A DNA stretch of 16,888 nucleotides. It comes from CAZDBA01 sp964503615 (GTDB lineage Bacteria; Planctomycetota; Planctomycetia; Pirellulales; Pirellulaceae). The translations under genes were made by a program, and so were the position numbers. The notes beneath the pieces are model-generated. The model was not told the DNA's origin. It saw only the letters and a list, made by a program, of their open reading frames with translations, and made no database searches. The DNA lies in the NCBI GenBank assembly GCA_964503615.1, contig CAZDBA010000110.1, positions 1 to 16,888 on the forward strand, given 5' to 3'. Of this stretch, positions 7,643 through 13,724 are shown piece by piece (the first letter of the stretch is position 1; each line of letters starts with the position of its first letter).

Positions 7643-7668
7643 CTGCGTCGCTATACTGCGTCGCTATA
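7643..7668. repeat. Exact 13-bp tandem duplication
   Basis: CTGCGTCGCTATA occurs twice back to back (7643-7655 and 7656-7668). The copies are identical, suggesting a recent slippage duplication or paired binding sites. The ends (CTATA) are A/T-rich, so each copy also contains a TATA-like element. Confidence 0.9.
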
Positions 7669-7817
7669 AATACAGCTGGCGGAACAATAAATCGTTACAT
7701 TGACTGTTTCGCAAACGTTTTACCCAGCGAGCAGTTACTGGAATATTCATTGTGGAACAGTTATACTTGGAACTCAGGAGGAATGCGGGGAGTAACCTTG
7801 CGATGTTTGTTCGGTGC

Positions 7818-7854
7818 AAAACTGACTGAATCTTAATCGACTCAGTTTTTCTTT
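7818..7854 (+). terminator. Possible weak terminator or attenuator hairpin
   Basis: AAAACTGA (7818-7825) pairs with TCAGTTTT (7842-7849) around a 16-base loop and is followed by a T-rich tract (TTTTTCTTTT). The stem is A/T-rich with a large loop, so it is weaker than the other terminators here. It lies 48 bases before the start at 7902, where a conditional terminator would sit. Confidence 0.3.
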
Positions 7855-7901
7855 TCGCATTCTTCTAACGGTGAATTTGGTGTGTAAAGCGAGGAGAACC
7901 T

Positions 7902-8225
7902 ATGCCACTTTTCGAAGTTGAAACTGATGCCCATATTATTATTACTTGGGCGGAGGGTGAAGATTCCGCCAAAACAGTTGCCGCTGATTCCTATCCCAAT
8001 GAAAACATTGTGCGATTGACCAAGCGACCGCGCGATGCTTGGGTGATCTCAAAGGGCGTATTAGGAATTGCGGACAAAACAGATCCATGTGCGGTCGCTC
8101 GAGACTGTTTACAAAAAGCGGCCGGTGATAAGGTCCATGCCATTCGCATGTACATGCATGAGACTGGCAATGATTTGGAACAGGCACGCAAAGTTGTCGA
8201 ATCGAACATGCTGATGGGTTGGTAG
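7902..8225 (+). CDS. Small conserved-looking protein of unknown function (107 residues)
   Basis: I cannot assign a family. The gene has the strongest translation signal of the window, GAGGAG five bases before the ATG, and ends inside its own terminator, so expression is probably high. The product is soluble, with no signal peptide or membrane segment. It starts with a beta-like stretch (MPLFEVETDAHIIITWAEG), continues with an acidic region and a basic RLTKRPRDAWVIS segment (38-50), and ends in a helical part with Asp/Glu/Met. Two cysteines (63 and 69) lie in DPCAVARDCLQ, not in a zinc-like CxxC arrangement. The composition is ordinary and the frame clearly coding. It is a single-gene unit flanked by a long leader and tandem terminators. 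A small regulatory or stress protein is possible, but nothing in the sequence shows a function. Confidence 0.85.
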   Translation: MPLFEVETDAHIIITWAEGEDSAKTVAADSYPNENIVRLTKRPRDAWVISKGVLGIADKTDPCAVARDCLQKAAGDKVHAIRMYMHETGNDLEQARKVVESNMLMGW

Positions 8226-8246
8226 TTTAAATTACCAACTTTTTTT
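8218..8246 (+). terminator. Intrinsic terminator overlapping the stop codon of the 107-residue gene
   Basis: GTTGGTA (8218-8224) pairs perfectly with TACCAAC (8233-8239); the stem can extend inward by a G-T and two T-A pairs. Seven T residues follow (8240-8246). The 5' arm contains the last Trp codon and most of the TAG stop, so terminating ribosomes will cover the arm. Confidence 0.88.
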
Positions 8247-8290
8247 ATTGGCTTTCCCGATTCACACATCCTCAAGATCGACTTGATTCA

Positions 8291-8317
8291 AAGGGCCACG
8301 ATTTCGTGGCCCTTTTT
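8291..8317 (+). terminator. Second, stronger intrinsic terminator
   Basis: AAGGGCCACG (8291-8300) and CGTGGCCCTT (8305-8314) form a perfect GC-rich 10-bp stem with a four-base loop, followed by TTTTT (8313-8317). It backs up the terminator 45 bases upstream and insulates the ABC operon that starts at 8503. The minus-strand side has only three T residues, so it is mainly a plus-strand signal. Confidence 0.93.
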
Positions 8318-8502
8318 ATTTGACAGTTCCTAATCGCTTGGATGTCTACTGGTCTCTTGTTAATTCTGGCATTCAATCCCCAAGTCGAATTGGATAAGTG
8401 GCCTGCTAAGGTTAAAGTATTAGATTCAGGCAATAATTGAGAAACGAGTTCGAACACCCTCGTAGCTCAGTCGATTTAGATTTTTTGGCACGTTCCGCGA
8501 TA

Positions 8503-9501
8503 ATGCAACCCAACCAACCAAATACGTCGCCAGAACCCCAAACGACCGAGACATCTGGTTCAAACGCCAGTCTCATTTCGCTTAGCAACATCGTTAAAGA
8601 CTATAAAACGATGCGAGCTCTCAACGGTGTCGATCTTGAAATCAAACCAGGAGTAACCGGATTGCTTGGCCCCAACGGAGCTGGCAAATCGACCCTGATC
8701 AAAGTCCTTTTGGGACTAGTCAAAGTTACCAGTGGCTCGGGTACAGTGCTGGGTCACAAACTGGGAGTGGGTGGTCGCAAGATTCGCAGCAAAGTTGGGT
8801 ATGTTCCGGAAGACGATTGCTACTTACCCGGAATGAGCGGTGTCGAAGTCGTTCGTTTTTCGGCTTGTCTGGCGGGACTGCCTTATGTCGAAGGGCTGCG
8901 ACGGTCTCATGAAATACTTGATTTTTGCGGAATGAAGCAGGAAAGATATCGAACGGTCGAGAACTATTCGACGGGCATGAGGCAAAAGATCAAATTCGCA
9001 GCCGCCATCGTGCACGACCCCGATTTTTTGATCCTGGACGAACCCACAACAGGCTTGGACCCCGAAGAACGCGAGGCGTTGCTAAAGAGGATTCGCTACA
9101 TGGCAACCGATCTTGCTCAGCCCAAATCGGTCATGCTATCCACACATATTTTGCCCGATGTGCAAACGGTTTGTGATGAAGTTGTGATTATCTCAAAAGG
9201 TGAGATTCGTCGCTGCCAAAGCCTTGCCTCGCTCAGCGAACCAACAGAACCGACAGTCACAATCAATGTCATGGGGGACTCCGAGCGTTTTATTCAGCTA
9301 CTGAACGACAACGATTTCAAAACAGAAGTACAGATCAACGGGGAAGTCAAAGTTTCCGGAGCTTCGATGCAAGTTGCCGAAGCGGTCTGGGAGCTCGCAC
9401 AGCAAGCCGATGTTGCTCTGCAAAACATCCGACCCGCGAAAAATTCATTGGAAGAAATCTTTATCGATACGGTCAAGGAGGCGGAAAATGCCACAACATG
9501 A
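8503..9501 (+). CDS. ABC transporter ATP-binding protein (ABC-2 export module 1)
   Basis: Cytoplasmic ATPase that powers the ABC-2 permease encoded directly downstream. It has 332 residues from the ATG at 8503. A longer frame opens at a TTG at 8437, but the extra residues are not part of the fold. Numbered from 8503: Walker A GPNGAGKST 56-64, Glu103 of VPEDD in the Q-loop position (Glu for Gln, common in this subclass), signature YSTGM 155-159, Walker B FLILDEP 175-181, D-loop GLD, switch His215 in STH. About 95 residues after the nucleotide-binding domain form the regulatory tail usual in export ATPases, ending in a NSLEEIFIDTV motif. No strong Shine-Dalgarno site is seen. The promoter should lie in 8320-8500: a perfect TTGACA at 8320-8325 is present, but its -10 is poor. 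Substrate unknown. Confidence 0.94.
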   Translation: MQPNQPNTSPEPQTTETSGSNASLISLSNIVKDYKTMRALNGVDLEIKPGVTGLLGPNGAGKSTLIKVLLGLVKVTSGSGTVLGHKLGVGGRKIRSKVGYVPEDDCYLPGMSGVEVVRFSACLAGLPYVEGLRRSHEILDFCGMKQERYRTVENYSTGMRQKIKFAAAIVHDPDFLILDEPTTGLDPEEREALLKRIRYMATDLAQPKSVMLSTHILPDVQTVCDEVVIISKGEIRRCQSLASLSEPTEPTVTINVMGDSERFIQLLNDNDFKTEVQINGEVKVSGASMQVAEAVWELAQQADVALQNIRPAKNSLEEIFIDTVKEAENATT

Positions 9502-10552
9502 GGTTGGCTATCGACCGTGGACCGGCCAATTCACCTCCCAAGCTGGGCGTTGGTGGATCATTGCCGATACTGGATTTCGGTTGGTGTTTAAATCGAATTG
9601 GGTTCGTCGCCTGCTTTTCCTTGCATGGCTACCGATTTTCTATTGGGGAGCGATCTTCTTTGCCGTCGAGAATCCAGAAATGTTTACTGCTTCCGTCAGG
9701 CCACCCGCGAATCAAATTGATGGGGGGATTATGGAACAATTGGACAAGATCAAAGATGTCGCACTGCGAAATAAGCGAGTCAGACAAAACTCAATCCGAC
9801 GTATCCTCCAAGTGATTCCTGGCGGCAAAGTCGTAGCGGAAAAACTCACTTCGGACGATCCGGATGTGCAGCGCCATGCAATCTGGAGCTTTTTACTGAT
9901 GACGTTTTTCCGGTATCCACAGGCCATCATGATCATCTTTCTGTTGGGGTTCATTTCGCCGGGGTTGATTTCTCGCGACTTTCGATCCCGAGCATTCTTG
10001 CTTTATTTCTCCAGGCCGATCGGAAGGATAGAGTACATTCTGGGCAAGATCGCAGTGCCAAGCGCCTACCTGATGTTGGTGACAACCTTTCCAGCTTTGA
10101 TCTTGTATGTTTTGGGCGTAAGCATGTCACCCGATCTTTCCGTCGTTGCAGTCACATGGGACATCCCACTGAGGATCTTGTGCGCCTCAGCGATATTAAT
10201 CATTCCCTGTGCTGCACTTTCTCTCATGCTCTCTTCGCTTACGCAGGAAAGCCGTTTTGCAAGTTTTGCCTGGTTCGCCGTGTGGGTGCTGGGAACGGGA
10301 GCTTGGCTGGCCGTTTGGTTCGGTGCAGCCGTGAGGGCCAATGCACGCAACATGTACCAGCTATTGGAAGACCCATCAGTTAGCCGATGGAGCTTTCTCT
10401 CGCTTTACAACAACCTTGGCAGCGCCCAAAGTTGGATCTTTGGATTGGATACTTTCGAAAACGCGTTGCCTGCATTGTTGATTTTGATATTCATTGCCGT
10501 CCTGTCGTTCGTTGTCCTTTTTCGACGTGTCTCGGCACCGGTTCGAATCTGA
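9488..10552 (+). CDS. ABC-2 type permease (module 1)
   Basis: Membrane subunit for the ATPase just upstream. The ATG at 9488 has an AAGGAGG site six bases before it, lies inside the end of the ATPase gene (14-base overlap), and gives 354 residues. This is typical of translational coupling. Membrane spans are estimated at 41-60, 132-160, 187-210, 228-250, 257-281 and about 328-348. A hydrophilic segment of roughly 70 residues with a basic region (NKRVRQNSIRR) lies between the first two. The cytoplasmic loop SRDFRSRAFLLYFSRPIGR (162-180) followed by EYILGK resembles the loop of ABC-2 permeases that contacts the ATPase, and a similar motif occurs in the second permease of this operon. Six spans fit the family. 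The exported substrate cannot be inferred. Confidence 0.86.
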   Translation: MPQHEVGYRPWTGQFTSQAGRWWIIADTGFRLVFKSNWVRRLLFLAWLPIFYWGAIFFAVENPEMFTASVRPPANQIDGGIMEQLDKIKDVALRNKRVRQNSIRRILQVIPGGKVVAEKLTSDDPDVQRHAIWSFLLMTFFRYPQAIMIIFLLGFISPGLISRDFRSRAFLLYFSRPIGRIEYILGKIAVPSAYLMLVTTFPALILYVLGVSMSPDLSVVAVTWDIPLRILCASAILIIPCAALSLMLSSLTQESRFASFAWFAVWVLGTGAWLAVWFGAAVRANARNMYQLLEDPSVSRWSFLSLYNNLGSAQSWIFGLDTFENALPALLILIFIAVLSFVVLFRRVSAPVRI

Positions 10553-10555
10553 TTT

Positions 10556-11488
10556 ATGGTTGAATTACAAAACGTAACGAAGCTCTATAAAACCGTTATC
10601 GGCGTCAACGATATCAGCTTGACTCTGGAAGAGGGCACCTATGGACTGCTAGGTCCCAATGGAAGCGGTAAAACGACACTGATCAACCTGATTATGGGGC
10701 AGCTGCGCCCAACGATCGGAACGGTTCGTCTGTTCGGAAAGAATCCCTGGACGCGGGACGGTTTGTTGAGAAACGTTGGATTGTGCCCTGCAGTCGACGT
10801 TAGCTACCCTCGTGCGACGGCTCACGAATGGGTGACCTACCTTTGTCGCTTGCACGGATTCACTGCCAAAAAATCATCCGAACTGGCAAGTGAGTCTCTA
10901 GAAGCTGTGAATATGACTTACGCGATGCACCGACCGATGCGAGAGTATTCATTGGGCATGCGGCAACGCGCGAAACTGGCTCAGTCCGTTGCCCACAAGC
11001 CGGACTTTTTGATCCTCGATGAACCGTTCAGCGGATTGGATCCCGTCGGACGTTACGAGATGAGTAATTACCTTCGTCAATGGAGCAAGCCGGGCAAGAC
11101 GTTGGTTTTGGCAAGTCACATTTTGCACGAGGTCGAGGCGATCAACCCATCGTTGCTTTTGATTTCGGGGGGACGACTTCTGGCATCCGGTTCGGCAGCA
11201 GAGGTTCGTGAGATTTTGGCCGACATCCCAAATACGATCACAATCAAATGCAAAAACCCAAAGAAACTTGCGGCAAAGTTAATCGAAATCCCAGCGGTGA
11301 ATCAAATTGCTTTTTCCGATAACCCGCACCATCTTGCTATCACCACTCGCAGCGCGAAACAGCTGTACGAGAGCCTACCCGCAGTAACACGCGAATTGGA
11401 TGTCCAGATTTTCGAAATGCATTCGACCGACGAAACACTGAAAAAGCTGTTTGCCACTTTGCTAAAAAAACATCGGGGCGAAACGTAG
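10556..11488 (+). CDS. ABC transporter ATP-binding protein (ABC-2 export module 2)
   Basis: Second ATPase of the operon, 310 residues, starting three bases after the permease stop without its own Shine-Dalgarno site, so coupled translation is likely. Motifs: Walker A GPNGSGKTT 33-41, signature YSLGM 131-135, Walker B FLILDEP 151-157, D-loop GLD 160-162, switch His188 in ASH. The Q-loop position reads LCPAVDV (76-82), with Ala79 where Gln or Glu is usual, which may weaken metal or permease-coupling contacts. A 100-residue tail follows the nucleotide-binding domain. It is clearly related to the first ATPase of the operon but divergent, so the two could work as a heterodimer or each with the permease beside it. 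The neighbouring order (ATPase, permease, ATPase, permease) favours two paired units. Confidence 0.93.
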   Translation: MVELQNVTKLYKTVIGVNDISLTLEEGTYGLLGPNGSGKTTLINLIMGQLRPTIGTVRLFGKNPWTRDGLLRNVGLCPAVDVSYPRATAHEWVTYLCRLHGFTAKKSSELASESLEAVNMTYAMHRPMREYSLGMRQRAKLAQSVAHKPDFLILDEPFSGLDPVGRYEMSNYLRQWSKPGKTLVLASHILHEVEAINPSLLLISGGRLLASGSAAEVREILADIPNTITIKCKNPKKLAAKLIEIPAVNQIAFSDNPHHLAITTRSAKQLYESLPAVTRELDVQIFEMHSTDETLKKLFATLLKKHRGET

Positions 11489-11498
11489 GAATCCAAAC

Positions 11499-12284
11499 AT
11501 GAAGATTTTCAGTCGCGCCTTTGCGACCTGCCAATTCGAGCTGAAACGTTCGCTCACTCCGCAGCGAATTTCCGTTTCCAGCATTCTGGCAGTTTTCCCG
11601 CCAATGATGCTAATCTTGATGATGTCGATCACTCGGGCCGGTAACGTCTTTGGTATTACTGAGTTCGCAATCGTGTTTCTCGTTGCGCTCGTATGCCTGC
11701 TTTCTCTTTTGCTATGGGCGACGCCGAACGTGTCGGCGGAACTGGAAGGTCGCAGTTGGATGTTTATCGCCAGTCGTCCACAGGGACGCATCGCTAACTT
11801 GCTGGGCAAGTACTTCGCGTCCGTTATTTTCTCGTTCACTATCTGCCTGGTCGCAACATCGATCTGTGTTCCGATCGCTGTTCTGTTGGACCAGTTGGAT
11901 GACCCCGTGCATTTGTGGCTTACTTACAATGCCGTTTTCCTTCTTGCATGTATGACTTACGGTGCAACCCTGTCGCTGATCGGCACGATTTTTTATCGCC
12001 GTTCGATGGTAATCGGAGCCGCTTACATCATTGCCTTTGAGGCGATCGTAGGACGGATCCCAGCCATCGTCGGAAAACTTTCCGCCAGCTATCACTTGCA
12101 AAACCTCGGAATGCACTGGAACCCACGGCTCCGGCTACAAATCGGCAGCCTGCTGGAATTCCCCACGATTTTAATCGATCAATGGATTAGTTTCGCTGCC
12201 TTGGGCGCGATCACTCTCATCGCCTTGATTGCAGCGTGCATCGTCATTGCCACACGGCAATACGTATCGGCAGACGAGTCCTGA
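11499..12284 (+). CDS. ABC-2 type permease (module 2)
   Basis: Membrane subunit of 261 residues beginning ten bases after the second ATPase, with TAGGA about nine bases before the ATG. Hydrophobic segments lie near 28-43, 55-75, 105-130, 140-165, 169-190 and 235-252, giving six spans. The loop SAELEGRSWMFIASRPQGR (79-97) followed by LLGKY repeats the SRP-GR-LGK pattern of the first permease. The two permeases therefore belong to one broad family, although this one lacks the large hydrophilic insertion after the first span. No catalytic motif is present. The short length is within the range for ABC-2 permeases. Substrate unknown; it is expected to function with the ATPase at 10556-11488. Confidence 0.85.
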   Translation: MKIFSRAFATCQFELKRSLTPQRISVSSILAVFPPMMLILMMSITRAGNVFGITEFAIVFLVALVCLLSLLLWATPNVSAELEGRSWMFIASRPQGRIANLLGKYFASVIFSFTICLVATSICVPIAVLLDQLDDPVHLWLTYNAVFLLACMTYGATLSLIGTIFYRRSMVIGAAYIIAFEAIVGRIPAIVGKLSASYHLQNLGMHWNPRLRLQIGSLLEFPTILIDQWISFAALGAITLIALIAACIVIATRQYVSADES

Positions 12285-12309
12285 TTCGATTAGGAGTGCA
12301 AAAATCTGA

Positions 12310-13716
12310 ATGGAAGAAAGCTCAAACAATACGCAAGAGGAGCAGGAACCAAAGGCTCCGCTCTCCCGTTATGAGCGAACGATCCTTTGGCATGGTGCGA
12401 TTTGGTTCTTTCTGATCCTCTGCTGCTACTACATCGTCCGGCCCATCCGTGAGCAGATTGGTGCGACGTACAGCAACCCAACTCGCTCGTTTTTGTTCGC
12501 AGCCACGTTTTTCGTCATGCTTTTGGCGATTCCGTTGTACTCCGTACTTGTTGGGAAATATCATCGAAAAAAACTGGTCCCTTGCATCTACGCAGTGTTC
12601 ATTGGATCCTTGCTTTTCTTCTGGCTTGCGATGCACAGTTTGCCCGAAAGCGCACAGCTGAGGGTTTCCGGTGCGTTCTTTGTCTGGATCAGCGTGTTCG
12701 GTTTGTTTGTCGTTTCGTTTTTCTGGAGCGTCGTCGGAGACATGCTCTCGACTGCGCAGGGGCGCCGAGTGTTCGGAGTTATGGCCGGCGGTGGAACATT
12801 GGGACAATTGCTGGGTTCTCAAGTTACCAGCCGGCTTGTCGGGCGTATCGGAATCGCAAACCTATTGCTGATTCCCGTTGTGTTGCTCCTCATGGCGATG
12901 CTCGTTTACATGTCGATGGAATATCGTTTTTCCAAAATGGCACCCGAGACATCCCAACTTAAAAATGGCAAAGCGACCGGTGGTAACCCATTCGCTGGCT
13001 TCACGGCGATTCTAAAATCACGCTACCTGTTTGCGATTTGCATGTTTGGCTTTTTCATGGCGACATGTGGAACCACTTTCTACTTTCAGCAAGCAGAGAT
13101 CGTTAAGGCCACGTTTGCCGACGTCGAATTTGATGATGGCCAAATCGAGAATCGGGATGAACTAACCGATGAACAACTCACAGCAGCTTTGAATGAACTG
13201 CAATTGAAAGCATCGAAGGAGGCCAGCACGCAATATTTTGCCAACATCAATTTTGCCGTTTCGATCGTCACGCTTGTTTTGCAATTTTTTGTCGTAGGCT
13301 GGCTGATGAAGAATCGGGGGCTAAGTCAATCTCTTGCCGTATTGCCAATGGCCTATGTCCTCGGAATTTGCGCGCTGGCCATCGCGCCGACGATTGGTGT
13401 ACTGGTTGTCGTTTCTGTGGTTGGCCGTTCTATGGAATATGGCATCTGCAATCCGGCTCGGGAGGTTCTCTTTACGGCCATCGACCGAGAGGAACGGTAC
13501 AAAGCCAAAAGCTTTATTGATACGATCGTGCGACGTGGCGGCGATTCGGCAGTTGGCGGAATCTATACAGTGCTTCGTGATTCCGCTGGTATTGCGATGA
13601 CAACCCTGTCCTGGATCGTTGTGCCGATCGCATCCATCTGGGTCGCACTGGCATTTTTCATCGGCAGTGAGAACAAGAGGATCCTGCGAGAGAACGAAAA
13701 ACAAACGCGGCCGTAG
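12310..13716 (+). CDS. MFS carrier of the ATP/ADP translocase (NTT, COG3202-like) type
   Basis: Integral membrane protein of 468 residues with about twelve hydrophobic segments. RPIREQIG (44-51) after the first span and NPAREVLFTAIDREERYKAK (381-400) running into SFIDTIVRRGGD (401-412) are strongly reminiscent of nucleotide-transporter (NTT/Tlc) relatives found in many free-living bacteria. Whether such relatives carry nucleotides is not established, so ATP/ADP exchange should not be assumed. An acidic hydrophilic insertion (about 265-308, with DVEFDDGQIENRDELTDEQ) separates two spans in the second half. The gene begins 25 bases after the permease gene, so it is probably part of the operon. 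The AGGAG at 12291-12295 is rather far from the ATG. Its stop lies 8 bases from the stop of the convergent comEC gene. Confidence 0.82.
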   Translation: MEESSNNTQEEQEPKAPLSRYERTILWHGAIWFFLILCCYYIVRPIREQIGATYSNPTRSFLFAATFFVMLLAIPLYSVLVGKYHRKKLVPCIYAVFIGSLLFFWLAMHSLPESAQLRVSGAFFVWISVFGLFVVSFFWSVVGDMLSTAQGRRVFGVMAGGGTLGQLLGSQVTSRLVGRIGIANLLLIPVVLLLMAMLVYMSMEYRFSKMAPETSQLKNGKATGGNPFAGFTAILKSRYLFAICMFGFFMATCGTTFYFQQAEIVKATFADVEFDDGQIENRDELTDEQLTAALNELQLKASKEASTQYFANINFAVSIVTLVLQFFVVGWLMKNRGLSQSLAVLPMAYVLGICALAIAPTIGVLVVVSVVGRSMEYGICNPAREVLFTAIDREERYKAKSFIDTIVRRGGDSAVGGIYTVLRDSAGIAMTTLSWIVVPIASIWVALAFFIGSENKRILRENEKQTRP

Positions 13717-13724
13717 TGGCGTTC

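Larger units (their letters stand above)
7571..7901. other. Non-coding stretch upstream of the 107-residue protein gene
   Basis: No conventional gene was seen in these 331 bases. They hold a 13-bp tandem duplication (7643-7668), a TTATACT -10-like hexamer near 7761 without a good -35, an AGGAGG at 7776-7781, and a hairpin followed by a T-rich tract at 7818-7854. The final bases carry the GAGGAG ribosome site (7891-7896) of the next gene. Together they look like a long, possibly regulatory leader. Confidence 0.5.

Noticed and set aside
7643..7668. Target-site duplication of a transposon
   Set aside because: The copies are adjacent with nothing between them. No transposase or terminal inverted repeats are near; slippage is simpler.
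8320..8348. Sigma-70 promoter with perfect TTGACA at 8320-8325
   Set aside because: At 17-base spacing the -10 position reads TGTCTA, a poor match. At 19 bases TCTACT is better but the spacing is unusual. Not strong enough to list as a feature.
12322..12822. 166-codon minus-strand open frame inside the carrier gene
   Set aside because: It is antisense to a clearly coding membrane protein, and its His/Arg/Glu-rich product has no domain.
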